Positions 36,401 to 41,092 of a stretch of 64,000 nt of DNA are shown here, piece by piece. This DNA is from Anastrepha obliqua (Eukaryota; Arthropoda; Insecta; Diptera; Tephritidae). The number at the start of each line of letters is the position of its first letter. The stretch's first letter is position 1. A program made the translations under genes and the position numbers. The stretch spans positions 100,261,784 through 100,325,783 of the forward strand of contig NC_072893.1 of the NCBI RefSeq assembly GCF_027943255.1. The letters are read 5' to 3'. Under the pieces are notes generated by a model that saw only the letters and a list, made by a program, of their open reading frames with translations, did not search any database and was not told the origin of the DNA.

Positions 36401-39005
36401 GGATCCTGAAGGCTGAACGCTTGGTACGGTAGTACCTTTCTGAACCACTAATTTGCTTCCGGGGGTGGGTACTACCCGGGGCAGTGATTGTGTCAGAAGG
36501 GCGAGCTCCAGAAACCATTGGCTGAGCCATGTGGTCTGGTGCCACCGACGTCGATTTGGGTGTTACTCCTTCTGGAGTTCCCGTGTCGCCTGGAGTGACG
36601 GAGACAGCAAGCTCGGCTTGTCTTGGGACAGGGCCGTCCTTGCTTCCCGAAGGTTTTGTTGCGAGGGGGGGTCTACTCCTGACCCCAGATGTGGATGGGA
36701 TGTCATCACCAACTTGTCTTGAGACAGGGTTGGGATGGCTACCAGTAATAGGCCTCGCTGCCGTGGAGGCGATCCCCGAAGGGACGGAGTGAGAGCCAAG
36801 CCCTGGCTTAGCCACGGGCTTGGCACCGCTCGTATGTGTGGTCTTTCCTGACGAAAGACCTGACCTTCCTGTAGGGTTGGGTCTTGCTTTGTGTGTGCCT
36901 TTATCCGAGGCTACGGTTTTTTTGTGCATTTCATATGTTCATTATCGTCCGCGCTGCTCGACGTGGCAAGCGTGGCGGACTAAGATTTTTAGGGGGGAAA
37001 GGGGAAACGTCGACCATGGCAGTCCCCTCTGCCATGGCAAGGTCATTCTACCTCCTGAGGTGACCCGGTATCAGGAGGGCGCCGTTAGAATACAGCCGGA
37101 TACCCCTGGCTGCAAACCATCCAGTGGGCACGGTAACGCATAACACCCTGGATTAGGGGGGAGAAGGGAAAGGATAAGATGGGATACCAGGGTTAGGGAC
37201 GATGGGAACGTCGGTACGGTGATCTCCTCATAGGGATTGGCTAGCCATTCAGTGCCGAACTGGCAATCCAATCCCCATATGGAGCTTCCCTCTTAGTTCG
37301 TGGTGAGTTAGCCTTCATGATATGAGGGCTAAATCACCACTTAAGCCTCATCCCCGCGGCAAGGAGACCAACATGATGAGGCTCGAAAATAAACATGCAT
37401 CGAAATATTATTTCATGTAACGGTATTTCGCTGTAGTAGAACTTCAGCAGTTGTAATATTGTACCTAATTTATTGGCTCACTTGTATAGAGGCGCTCAGA
37501 CGCTACATTATTTGGACAAATCGTTTAAAAGGACAAATCTTTGTCTTGACCTTAACTCCTTAGAATCGCATCAAATTCCGCCCTTTCAAAAGTAAAAATT
37601 AGGGAAATGGCAAATGTTTCAGCCAGCAAATTAACTGTTCGAAAGGATATTCTGAAAGTGCTACATCTGAAGCCAAAAAATATAAAAAAATACATCTTTG
37701 AAAATGTTTCGCAAAGAACGCTGCATCGAGGGACCACATGTCTTGGAGTTCTGCTACAAATAACGATCCCGGTGTGTGGAAAGAAGTAGTATTGAGTTAC
37801 GAAAAAAGTTCAATGTGGATGGGCCGAATAGATACAATTACTATTCCCATGATTTAAGAAAGGAGGAAAAGTACTCTCGTCGATATCAGAGCCGTGAAGT
37901 TTAAGTCATGGTATGGGGAGTAATATCGTACCATAGCGCGTTTGAGTTGAAAATTCTAGACAACAAAATGACGGGAAAGATTCGTGAAACATTTGGACCT
38001 ATTGATTAAATCTTTCAGCAGGATAATGTACTTGTACACACTTCAAGTGAAACTTTAACATGTTAACCGTATTCCTCAGATCTGAACATTATTGAAAATC
38101 TGTGGATATGGCTTGCTCGTAAGGTTTATAAAAATGGGCAACAATTTGAAGACAAAACAGCTTTAATTCGAATCATTAAAACGGCCTGGTCTGAAATTTC
38201 ATTAGGCTATCTGGAAAATTTGTACAAACCCGTGCATCAACGTATTTTCTAATGTTAATAATGTAAATGAATTACACAAGGTGGCAGCGCAAACTATTAA
38301 GCTTTAAATAATAAATTAAAAAATAACGAAATTTCTTATTTTTATTATTATTTTTTCTTATTTGGTCAGTGCTAAATACGGTTGCTTTAATAATCATTTT
38401 CTTCCACAAAAATTATTGCCTCTAATGAAGTGTATCGGACTGTATGTTATCTCAAAGCACGATAGTTGAATGCGCATTACCTTGAAATTTTAACATAACG
38501 TTGCATTTGACTCCTTCCGTTAAAGTAGAAAAACATATTAGGTAGGTATATTATTGGAATAAACTGAAATTATTGTGAAAATCTTTGCATAAAAATATGT
38601 ATGTATTTTGAAATTTTGCAGACAATACTTAAAAACAAGAAAGAAGATTAAATAACGTAATTAAAATATTACAGTATAGGGATAGAACAAAAGATATTTA
38701 GGAACACTAATACAGAATAATTTGTAAATAGGGACGCCACTTAACTAGCAAAATTAATTGAATTCGTTAGTTAAATTAGGTTTAATATTACCATGTTGAA
38801 TTAAAAAACTGTAAAATCATTAAAAAGTTTGCAAGTTTCCTAACAATATTTCTGTATAAAATAAATTGTATACTTTTATTTGCAGACCACGCCTAAAGCA
38901 GAAACTACTCCGGATCAGGAGACAGGGCCTAGTACTTCAAAGAAAACAATTATTGTTTCAAGTGCAGCAGAAGACACCCCACTTCTCGGTAATGTACGAT
39001 CATAG
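222..39005 (+). CDS. Atg9: Autophagy-related protein 9 (Atg9), 3' part, eight exons
   Basis: Atg9 is the multispanning lipid scramblase of autophagosome formation, carried on Golgi/endosomal vesicles. Exons read 222-406, 10417-10595, 10655-10786, 21534-21687, 21752-22210, 28464-28765, 28913-29012 and 38886-39005 (stop TAG 39003-39005); every junction keeps frame with GT-AG introns. Joined, they give about 450 codons. Family hallmarks are SPFQNNW, the SNYGRLYLRHFNELEHEL stretch, FSSPLM, FQVEHVLT, MIPDENLIWCPEQLM, and FRPKALELVKFF followed by VGNVCSFAQMDVRKHGNP. Hydrophobic membrane segments lie in exons 1, 3 and 5. The N-terminal exons lie left of the window. The tail after about 22150 is the variable cytosolic C-terminus and is less certain. 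Four introns exceed 6 kb and hold nearly all of the mobile elements in the left 39 kb. Confidence 0.95.
536..845 (+). repeat. tRNA-derived SINE, copy 1 (near full length)
   Basis: The head GCGGCCGCCGTAGCCAAATG gives a pol III A-box; the B-box is degenerate (GGTTGGAACCTCGG). The body, shared with three other copies, runs through TATTTCTGCCATGAAAAAGC, GCCGTTCGGAGTCGGCTT and ACACCCAAAAAAAGGGTGTA to an AT-rich tail. It lies in the first long Atg9 intron. Confidence 0.82.
1270..2840 (-). mobile_element. Non-LTR retrotransposon (family A), decayed EN-RT
   Basis: Read on the minus strand, 2830-2500 is a degenerate endonuclease region (LDDRLAIIRIKARF, then a CAHAPTEEDDATKDSF-like stretch). 2016-1270 is reverse transcriptase with CPIHKKGDPAVCANYRGIS, QCGFSSGKSTMDQIFTIRQI, FVDFKAAFD, RGFRQGDSLSCDFFNLMLE and LLAYADDIDII (catalytic YADD). 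Frameshifts and stops break it, including one near 1690-1710. The RT matches the copy at 61.8-62.5 kb closely. The clade is probably RTE-like. Confidence 0.8.
3036..4260 (-). mobile_element. Non-LTR retrotransposon fragment with EN and RT motifs
   Basis: On the minus strand, 4050-3950 encodes a recognisable endonuclease motif (SFIIAGHLNARVGEG). 3856-3575 is the linker (FNKIKGAADV). 3408-3036 is the RT N-terminal half (NFRGLSLLDRVYKIF, EVGFRKNHFTIDKIFSL, FFVDFACAFD). It is broken by stops and is a different family from the element at 1270. Confidence 0.7.
4261..6560. other. Intronic sequence, no gene recognised
   Basis: AT-rich Atg9 intron sequence. 5409-5462 shares the block GAGCATAGAGATAGCGAGCG...GGCGAATAGAAGAGG with 49338-49381, so it is a dispersed repeat. 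6081-6500 starts with a TTTATTTATTTAATGATT tract resembling the antisense poly(A)-rich 3' end of a LINE. Nothing else is assignable. Confidence 0.5.
6845..7110 (-). mobile_element. LINE fragment (family A-like RT C-terminal part)
   Basis: The minus strand reads KKTKYMLVSISENRRPPRAV followed by MNDYNFEGEQLYV, matching the post-YADD region (NEDKTKYLLS...DYNFEVV.DF.YLG) of family A-type elements. It is short and broken. Confidence 0.6.
7135..7535 (+). mobile_element. LINE fragment, RT C-terminal region
   Basis: The plus strand encodes DVNKRLTKARVEFRRV..., then DIQHICKTTLLYGSEACFVS and KTITQELQ. This is the standard 'kTTLLYGSEtW' segment found C-terminal to the RT palm in many LINEs. It has stops between blocks. 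It lies opposite in orientation to the adjacent 6845-7110 fragment. Confidence 0.65.
8005..9576 (-). mobile_element. Tc1/mariner transposon with perfect 27-bp terminal inverted repeats
   Basis: Perfect 27-bp inverted repeats begin CAGTGGTCACACAATTTATT at 8005-8031 and end at 9550-9576, flanked by TA on both sides (8003-8004, 9577-9578), the Tc1/mariner target duplication. Element length is 1572 bp. One decayed minus-strand transposase fills it. Identical termini suggest fairly recent movement despite the broken ORF. Confidence 0.95.
8135..9226 (-). pseudogene. Tc1-type transposase, frameshifted
   Basis: It starts ATG at 9226 (MGRRTDLLLEMRKIV). 8958-8632 carries the paired-type linker and first catalytic Asp (FIFSDESKFNVF). 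The second Asp lies in LLFQEDNDSKHSS around 8575-8610 in another frame, and the third acidic residue in SPDLNPIEHIWELLEGRIKK around 8450, consistent with DD34E. At least two frameshifts and several stops separate the blocks. Confidence 0.88.
9698..10343. mobile_element. Non-autonomous inverted-repeat element (MITE-like), ~646 bp
   Basis: Terminal inverted repeats of about 38 bp (CGCACCCTAAATACAAAAGG... on the left, its complement ending GGGTGCG on the right) enclose AT-rich sequence with no coding potential. Internally the motif 'aggcacaa..caaaataa' or its complement recurs at about 9940, 10017 and 10070, like subterminal transposase-binding repeats. Flanks are ATAT-rich, so the target duplication cannot be read safely. 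Confidence 0.85.
10417..10595 (+). CDS. Atg9: Atg9 exon
   Basis: It follows a T-rich tract and CAACAG acceptor and starts in phase 0 with ILRKEPGTLG. It carries the highly conserved SNYGRLYLRHFNELEHEL and FSSPLM motifs and ends AG|gtttgt in phase 2. It sits only 73 bp downstream of the inverted-repeat element at 9698-10343. Confidence 0.95.
10655..10786 (+). CDS. Atg9: Atg9 exon
   Basis: It is separated from the previous exon by a 59-bp intron, typical of fly minimal introns. It encodes a hydrophobic membrane span (ILFVTGGIVVLILAFGIY), the conserved EFVFQVEHVLT motif and a second hydrophobic run, and ends AG|gtaaga in phase 2. Confidence 0.95.
11180..15300 (-). mobile_element. Jockey-like LINE, nearly full length, degenerate
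   Basis: On the minus strand, 15251-14219 is a Gag-like ORF1 in pieces (MFQLLAEENDSG...; VIRNLHPFLDTEEIKTEL; a CCHC-like CSGNHTANYKGC). 14244-13864 is endonuclease (KILAWNANGLFNHGHEI, FISETHFT). 13348-12313 is RT (MDIEKAFDKVWHKGLI, GISQGSVLGLLLYNLL). 11574-11182 is the C-terminal region (KTIIKPIWAYEIQLWG). A second element interrupts it at ~11790-12200. Microsatellite (TAC)n lies at 13548-13572. Confidence 0.82.
11790..12200 (-). mobile_element. Nested LINE 3' end inside the Jockey-like element
   Basis: Codons of the host LINE stop at CCATCCTTTGGTTTTTATTT on the left and resume after CATCATTCTTTGGTTTTGTT on the right, an imperfect duplication. The insert starts with TTTATTTATTTATTAAG, the complement of an A-rich tail, and has no ORF. 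I infer a 5'-truncated LINE in minus orientation. Confidence 0.6.
15720..18310 (+). mobile_element. Jockey-like LINE with triplicated endonuclease segment
   Basis: 15880 starts MDKIKICHWNTNGLAKHKFE, the first endonuclease strand. After the tandem triplication (15905-16267) the endonuclease continues (AVYCPPFQII, AAGDFNAKYHYWGSKLVTPK, DLIDFGVIKGI, SSDHSPSI) to 16846. 17120-18000 holds broken RT and C-terminal parts (LNRLTWRNHIEKKVKNMK-like, LKPIWTYGIEML). It ends near an A-rich tract at 18297-18320. Confidence 0.8.
15905..16267 (+). repeat. Three tandem copies of a 121-bp unit
   Basis: Units at 15905-16025, 16026-16146 and 16147-16267 are almost identical (only a few substitutions). Each encodes the same endonuclease segment (NGLAKHK...SETHLTDKNYFRIPE). 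121 is not a multiple of three, so each extra copy shifts frame. Confidence 0.95.
18330..21370 (+). mobile_element. I-like LINE (RT plus RNase H), degenerate
   Basis: After the nested family-A fragment, the plus strand reads SFLDIKYPSLTAINNLTPSK, RT blocks (QIGFRKGKLVSDYLVYLDHQ, ISLDFTKAYDKIGVHTIL, EIGSKILNYIKNFMTNRKIK) and an RNase H end (IELIWIPGHPKIKANTPADL). Many stops and frameshifts are present. Sequence and motif order match the minus-strand copy at 24.5-28 kb. The left boundary is uncertain. Confidence 0.75.
18565..19159 (-). mobile_element. 5'-truncated family-A LINE with 14-bp target duplication
   Basis: GCATATGAACAGCT occurs at 18551-18564 and again at 19160-19173. Between them, on the minus strand, is the post-palm region (MGLVVNEDKMKYLLSSNK, DFVYLGASINTYNNISLEIQ, LYKAFIIPVLTYGAEACT) ending in an (AAG)n tail. 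It is inserted in the I-like LINE. Confidence 0.9.
21534..21687 (+). CDS. Atg9: Atg9 exon
   Basis: The acceptor is TTTTCAG, and the split Arg codon is completed across a 10.7-kb intron. It encodes SMIPDENLIWCPEQLM and HYLPSNWK...FENLFQFKA, strongly conserved in Atg9. The donor is GCG|gtaaat in phase 0. Confidence 0.95.
21752..22210 (+). CDS. Atg9: Atg9 exon
   Basis: It follows a 64-bp intron. It encodes LLNEIISPLVTPFILMFVF (re-entrant/membrane region), FRPKALELVKFFRSF, and VGNVCSFAQMDVRKHGNPNW, then a charged region with the PEWKVPPDA motif. The chosen donor GAG|gtacta at 22211 keeps frame with the next recognisable exon. The frame stays open for another 62 codons to 22396, so intron retention or an alternative 3' terminus cannot be excluded. 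Confidence 0.9.
22588..22868 (+). repeat. tRNA-derived SINE, copy 2
   Basis: Same family. About 35 bp of the tRNA-like head between the A-box start and the B-box are missing; the B-box reads GGTTCAAATCT. The body and 3' end (CACCCAAAAAGAGTGTACGC) are intact. It lies in the Atg9 intron after exon 5. Confidence 0.82.
23135..24130 (-). mobile_element. RTE-like LINE 3' region
   Basis: The minus strand around 23640-23290 encodes TRVYKTIVRPILPYGAVARA, then LLRSIEIHTLRAITGKTG and IVKIIRSRRRA...RLIKIARDGI...GRRRPGIPTKK, the C-terminal tail typical of RTE-type proteins. A GAAGAAGAAG tail lies near 23140-23155. 23640-24130 is more decayed. Confidence 0.65.
24131..24520. other. Intronic sequence, nothing recognised
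   Basis: AT-rich Atg9 intron sequence without coding potential or clear repeats on either strand. Confidence 0.5.
24523..27990 (-). mobile_element. I-like LINE with EN, RT and RNase H, 5'-truncated
   Basis: On the minus strand the copy starts inside the endonuclease (WHPNWGSVYTNRRGRTLANF at 27980; GSDHFPIVVSL near 27770). RT runs 27563-26430 (KGKTPGYDRITYSMISKLPL, VGFNRGKSVTDALLYVDHHV, ISLDFAKAFDKIGI, LSVIIFLIAYNNLC, FCAYADDFNL). The C-terminal region is 25983-25435 and RNase H 25440-24871 (FISTDGSQSNN, ICSDSLSSLDAI, IWSPGHALIKGNEFADSTAK). A (TTA)n tract at 24523-24533, (TAA)n in sense, is the I-clade 3' tail. It is only mildly broken. Confidence 0.88.
27991..28463. other. Intronic sequence before Atg9 exon at 28464
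   Basis: AT-rich, no ORF or repeat recognised apart from a short A-tract at 28017. Confidence 0.5.
28464..28765 (+). CDS. Atg9: Atg9 exon (cytosolic tail)
   Basis: The acceptor is TTTCCAG and the donor AA|gtaagt in phase 2. It encodes a hydrophilic tail including SVFNAHNVQRAELL and FEQMLQQSLGEQEGN. Assignment rests on position, strand, splice signals and compatible phase with flanking Atg9 exons. Confidence 0.82.
28913..29012 (+). CDS. Atg9: Atg9 exon (cytosolic tail)
   Basis: It completes the split Asn codon and encodes LYGIDTKVVNPMDITVADMC and LSTLYLHELHKQN. It ends AAT|gtaagt in phase 0, before a 9.9-kb intron that contains the intact LOA-like LINE. Confidence 0.85.
29619..29673. repeat. 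29-bp A-rich insert between 13-bp direct repeats
   Basis: ACGACACCCCTAC at 29619-29631 and 29661-29673 flanks a 29-bp (CAAA)n-like insert. This looks like a retroposon reduced to its tail. Confidence 0.8.
29860..31340 (+). mobile_element. Non-LTR retrotransposon (family D), degenerate plus-strand copy
   Basis: The plus strand has LSNPTKHKDKVDITFNG, HPPVDRSKRSAT, GLNMLMLKRPGPLGVKY, YRPITLLSPVMKTL, LTALTVINAHINRGLN and VALDLKKTFNNVSHSTLLDD. Then, after a deletion inside the palm, it has VSYADDCTIIASG, ARNLQLFPTKPTATLF and TPIPTVSNPEILGLTFGSLL. Many stops. Same family as 52.5-55.5 kb. Confidence 0.78.
31440..31640 (+). mobile_element. mariner transposase C-terminal remnant
   Basis: The plus strand reads LQYPPYSPDFAPTDYHLFRS, the conserved mariner motif around the third Asp, then decays. 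A 23-24-bp tandem duplication (aacgctacgaacttt.ttgctcaa) follows at 31590-31637. Confidence 0.7.
31784..35365 (-). CDS. LOA-like LINE ORF2 polyprotein, 1193 aa: endonuclease, RT, RNase H
   Basis: This is the replication enzyme for target-primed reverse transcription. The APE endonuclease is residues 1-220: QINLHHSK, IQEPW (catalytic Glu), LGADANAHHHVWGS and FSDHRY. RT is ~440-760: SPGPDGIIPADLQ, FLDIEGAFNN, GTPQGGVISPLLWNL and SYADDIVI with catalytic YADD near residue 653. RNase H is ~905-1040: YTDGSK, FQAELMAI, FTDSQAAI and WVPGHCDIEGNCRADELA, keeping the D-E-D-H-D residues. A C-terminal Cys/His cluster (CRSCLDEEEEETISHLLCHC) follows. Uninterrupted over 3.6 kb. The start ATG lies just before the ORF1 stop, suggesting termination-coupled reinitiation. 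Confidence 0.94.
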   Translation of the reverse strand: MVGVVQINLHHSKAASAALILRLAEREEEIALIQEPWVIKDRVCGLSNKDFKLVYVTDKGKPRSCILVKKHINVFLLMQFSDADNAVVSVESCGRTIWLASSYMAHDAVQPPPSPLLRGATEEAARRGIPLILGADANAHHHVWGSTDTNERGEYIFEFIMCNYLHISNIGDSPTFVTATRREVLDITCVNERGSQIIRDWRVSKDNSFSDHRYLTYSIELPIKLCKPVVNRKRTNWGMFENIVANNLTGMTYQINSELQLDSTVDELTSAFQQAAKAACPPRTKRGKPKPLWWSTDIADLRRECRTKYNEARRTNSWDGYKDCQRRFKYAIRAAKTASWRDFCQKIDSTSETSRLRKVISMSHSNPSYLIKEDGNWTTNSEETLELLLQTHFPGCLCNEDGRTHLTVLNEGPPIDFITEDNIKSAIGSFKPYKSPGPDGIIPADLQHTISMIAPSLVSIFEAVVRLSYIPKKWAEVKVVFIPKAGKTTHTRPKDYRPISLSSFLLKTLERLLDGHIKGKIGNKLSPSQHAYSKGKSVETALHSLVDTIEKSLHYKEYTLAVFLDIEGAFNNIHPEAITKSLTEMGVNRALVSLIERMLVGRTIRADLGETFIKKFPIRGTPQGGVISPLLWNLTVNNLLQELEKMGGKVISYADDIVIAISGKHLPTMCDLQQRALNRLSLWCKSRGLEVNPGKTELILFSRKHKTPALQQILLGGKPLKVTENAKYLGLVLDRKLNWGLTVADRVRKATTALYSCGRLVGKKWGLKPSMIHWLYTAVIRPILYYGIAIWWNALEKGVNIKRVDRVQRLASVLITGAMSTTPSKALNVILNFLPVDLQAKYMARSAAIRLSTLSKWSNTIYGHGKILDGTLGLPRQVDYTIPPTLATTTFVTLLPTREEWERDVVRQGESIHVYTDGSKLDGRVGGGVYSEHLGISFSFRLPNYCSVFQAELMAIMKAVTLVQCDAISGDDIYIFTDSQAAIKSLTKQSTTSKVAMKCRTSLNEMAESFHLTIAWVPGHCDIEGNCRADELAKIGTKLTDEHIDTDIGIPLQTCRLHIHEEIVSIANERWRNEATCKIARQMWPTLNAKRTELLLRRDKHSLNILTSVITGHCLIGRHAQRMGVQTHDFCRSCLDEEEEETISHLLCHCPALSRRRLANLGKHFFNELEDLGSVEIKDLAKFLNSTLWFQEG
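35328..36929 (-). CDS. LOA-like LINE ORF1 protein, 533 aa
   Basis: This is the putative RNA-binding ORF1 protein. Residues 1-160 are Pro/Ser/Gly/Thr-rich and disordered; 215-240 is a basic KRKRSS...KRSK stretch, a likely nuclear signal. Residues ~260-430 form the conserved core with PGPPPSCSDAGWFQSRVKLT, CADQRSVDLYTLAI, GEPWPGARLDVVL and LPTSDWKVAKIGEVDG, resembling the DUF4780 domain of insect LINE ORF1 proteins. No CCHC zinc knuckle is seen. The acidic C-terminus overlaps ORF2 by 38 nt in another frame. Confidence 0.88.
   Translation of the reverse strand: MHKKTVASDKGTHKARPNPTGRSGLSSGKTTHTSGAKPVAKPGLGSHSVPSGIASTAARPITGSHPNPVSRQVGDDIPSTSGVRSRPPLATKPSGSKDGPVPRQAELAVSVTPGDTGTPEGVTPKSTSVAPDHMAQPMVSGARPSDTITAPGSTHPRKQISGSERYYRTKRSAFRILERLKDTKLEDLTEEQSDSKAWAEAFIAEHREKAKMDSAQGKRKRSSEGTSAEAKRSKVSATQTTKVLKKSFAEVAKGSHIRAVIDRSSHDGAITQANWDLISRSLWKVYRDILQENPGPPPSCSDAGWFQSRVKLTRCADQRSVDLYTLAIKRIGEPWPGARLDVVLREDIPNRPRSRAWIPEFHTDPEEVLELLKLGNPELPTSDWKVAKIGEVDGKRRLAVIILNEESLDPLANLKWKVNYGFQSLTLHVYRQDVASKDSSADNLTSSAEEKTVALDNLTDDEVASNSGMVGELFRRVTLEDMGEYSDLSDALEDEEYIPTSSDEEIADQTVVGCHLTTHTNDGGGCTDQPPPQ
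37292..37382 (-). ncRNA. Candidate HDV-like self-cleaving ribozyme at the LINE 5' end
   Basis: In element sense, P1 pairs GCCUCAUC (37382-37375) with GAUGAGGC (37352-37345). P2 pairs UUGGU (37371-37367) with ACUAA (37297-37293). A short P3 with 8-nt loop lies between, and P4 is a strong hairpin (GUGGUGA 37340-37334 with UCACCAC 37306-37300, plus UUAGCC with GGCUAA). P4 is followed by CGA, a candidate J4/2 catalytic C. The nested order P1-P2-P3-P1'-P4-P2' is the HDV fold, and P1 begins within two bases of the insertion boundary. HDV-like ribozymes are known at the 5' ends of several LINE families. Activity is untested. Confidence 0.6.
37600..38260 (+). mobile_element. Tc1-like transposase relic
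   Basis: 37607-37789 encodes ANVSASKLTVRKDILKVLHL (helix-turn-helix part) and NVSQRTLHR. Further on, in shifting frames, come VMVWGVISYHSAFE, FQQDNVLVHTSS and SSDLNIIENLWIWLARKVYK (third acidic residue region), then KPVHQRIF. No inverted repeats were found. Confidence 0.8.
38261..38885. other. Intronic sequence before last Atg9 exon
   Basis: Very AT-rich; no ORF, repeat or RNA gene recognised. Confidence 0.5.
38886..39005 (+). CDS. Atg9: Atg9 last coding exon
   Basis: The acceptor is TTATTTGCAG. Thirty-nine codons, polar and Ser/Thr/Glu-rich, end in EDTPLLGNVRS and TAG at 39003-39005. The phase fits the previous exon. The short acidic tail with a PLL motif is plausible for the Atg9 C-terminus, though not diagnostic alone. 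Confidence 0.78.
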   Translation, partial: TTPKAETTPDQETGPSTSKKTIIVSSAAEDTPLLGNVRS

Positions 39006-39203
39006 CAGGAAGAAGATTGGATATAAGTAGAAATTAAAAATAGAAATACTTTATTTAGTTTTTTTCTCAATTCAATCCCATCATGGGGATGTATATACAG
39101 TTTTGTATACGTATTTAGAAAACTTTTATTTTTCTGTATTTTAATAGCATTAAATATATGATGTATTTAAAAAAAATGAACAATTTTTTTAATATTGTTT
39201 TTA

Positions 39204-39209
39204 AATAAA
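39204..39209 (+). promoter_or_regulatory. Candidate Atg9 polyadenylation signal
   Basis: AATAAA lies about 200 bp after the Atg9 stop in AT-rich 3' sequence and just before the truncated SINE copy at 39283. Confidence 0.5.
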
Positions 39210-39282
39210 ACATATATTAAATTACTCAAAAGTTTAACGAAATATATTAGAATTTCATTTATTTTGTGATGTATGCCCTTGA

Positions 39283-39430
39283 CGCGGCCGCCGTAGCAGC
39301 GTGACTACCAATGGGGAGTGCGCAGGTTCGAATCTCCGTACACATGAAAAATTGTTTCCTATAGCGGTCGCCCCTAGGCAGACAATGACCAACCTCCGAG
39401 TGTATTTCTGTCATGAAAAAGCTCCTCGTT
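39283..39430 (+). repeat. tRNA-derived SINE, copy 3 (3'-truncated)
   Basis: It begins GCGGCCGCCGTAGC and has a well-formed B-box (GGTTCGAATCT). Homology stops after CATGAAAAAGCTCCTCG, where a mariner-like relic begins. Confidence 0.8.
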
Positions 39431-39439
39431 AGAATTCAA

Positions 39440-40460
39440 TTTTTAATTACTCGCTGGAGAACTTCGGTCGGTATCTTGTGAATAACTTTAGTAAGGTTGG
39501 CTTCCAATACCTCAATCGAAGCTGGTGTATCCACAAAGCCTTTGGACTTTACATACCCCCACAAATAAAAGTCCAAAAATGTGATCTTGGTGGATAATCC
39601 ACTGGTCCAAGACGAGAGAGGCTGCGGTTAAGCTGACGTACATTTGCTTTTAATATATTATCAACAACTTTTACCAATTACAGTTGTTCGTTTTATTATT
39701 AAAAACTTATATCTAAAAATTGTCTATTTGGGTTTACTAACTAAAATTGTCTATTTACAAAAAATTACAGCCCTTATAATTTCACACCATCCTCTCACCT
39801 CTAAATTTGGGTTTAGTTAGTTCAAGGCGAAAGGATTATTAAAAAATGAAATCGCATCTAATAGGAAATGCATAAAAAACATAACTCATAAATTGTATCA
39901 GAGTATTTTTAGATTTCTGTGTTTTCGGTTTCAATATTTTTGTATTTTGAACGCAAAGTCTATGACGCACAACTTTTCAATTGTCGGGGGTTTTTAAGAG
40001 CTTGTGAATTTAAAATGATAATACCAAACAGAAATATTTTTGGAATTAATTTTTTCTTATTATAATACTCATATACTCGTATAACTTCATTTTATTTTAT
40101 GGTATACAATTTCATTTATTTTTTGAATATGATATCCTGCATATGCCCACCTCAGCTACATATAAGTTAAGAGCACTGTATATCAAGTTGCGCCGTCTTG
40201 TTGTGACCAACTGTCGTCGATGTTTAGCTGATAAAAATTCAGTCAGCATAGCTCGATAGCGCTCGTCATTCACCGTAACGGCAATTCCTTCCTCATTTCG
40301 AAAAAAACTAAAGACCGATGACGCCGCCAGTAACCGCACGTAAATTGGACGAAGTGCTCCATAAACTTCGCGAACAGATTTATTATTGAATGCATCCGAA
40401 GGCGGAATGTGGGTTGGCTTTCCAATCCTACCACGATAAATTTTCTTATAATGTCTAAGT
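39440..40460 (-). mobile_element. mariner/Tc1-related transposase relic
   Basis: On the minus strand, 40339-40112 reads FFRNEEGIAVTVNDERYRAM followed by LTEFLSAK. Around 39610-39440, GPVDYPPRSHFWTF and LRYWKPTLL-type blocks correspond to the PRSPDLTPLDFFLWG and SIEVLEANITKVI motifs in broken frames. The SINE copy at 39283-39430 abuts its end. Confidence 0.6.
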
Positions 40461-41018
40461 GCGTGGATCGAATTTAAAAATTATAACACACAAATGTAGG
40501 AACTATATCAGCTTTTTGATGTATAATGTAGTACTTTTTATAAATTACCATTAAGAATTAATAGCAATATTTAACGTTGAAATGCTTAATTTTTGTGTAA
40601 GCTTGAAAAAATACCCTACTACATACGCTCATTTTACTTAAATACAAGCACAGAGAAGTAACGATAATCACTTATAAACACTCCTTATTAAGTCAAGATT
40701 TGATTTAAAGTTATTTTATAATAATATACGAATTTTATTAAAATTCTATTCTTCATTTCATTCTTCTGAACGTGGCGAAAAACTGATAATGAGAAAAGGA
40801 TAAAGCGAAATCGAAAAAACCCAGTCAACCAACAATGAGGTTCGATAGAACTTTTGTAGTTTTTAAAAGAGTTAAATTAACCTTAGGCCTTCGATAAATC
40901 ATTATTTTCAAAAATAGTGAAAATTAGGACTAAGAAATCGTGGCGCTTTTCTGTTTGGAAATGTACATACATATGTACATATATATACATATGTTACAAA
41001 ACAAAAAATATTTTCATA

Positions 41019-41092
41019 AATAGTGAAAATTTGGAATACAAAATTCCGCGATTTTTAGTTCAAATTTTCGCCGGCGGCGCCGTTTTGTTTTA
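41019..41092. repeat. Palindromic AT/GC repeat unit, copy 1
   Basis: GTGAAAATTTGGAAT...CGCGATTTTT...CAAATTTTCGCC followed by GGCGGCGCCG forms an imperfect hairpin. Related units lie at 46283-46341, 46395-46450 and 48282-48335. A more degraded copy is at 40917-40955. Confidence 0.65.

Larger units (their letters stand above)
31700..37380 (-). mobile_element. Full-length LOA-like LINE with intact ORF1 and ORF2
   Basis: The 12-bp direct repeat GCTCGAAAATAA flanks the element (31688-31699 and 37381-37392), bounding 5681 bp. In sense order it has a 5' UTR of ~450 bp beginning with a candidate ribozyme, ORF1 (36929-35328), ORF2 (35365-31784) and a short 3' end finishing in repeated CCTAA/AACC units instead of poly(A). 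No frameshift or stop interrupts either ORF, so this copy is young and possibly competent. Base composition is markedly more GC-rich than its surroundings. The clade call rests on ORF2 carrying EN, RT and RNase H and an INLHHSKAASA-type N-terminus. Confidence 0.93.
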
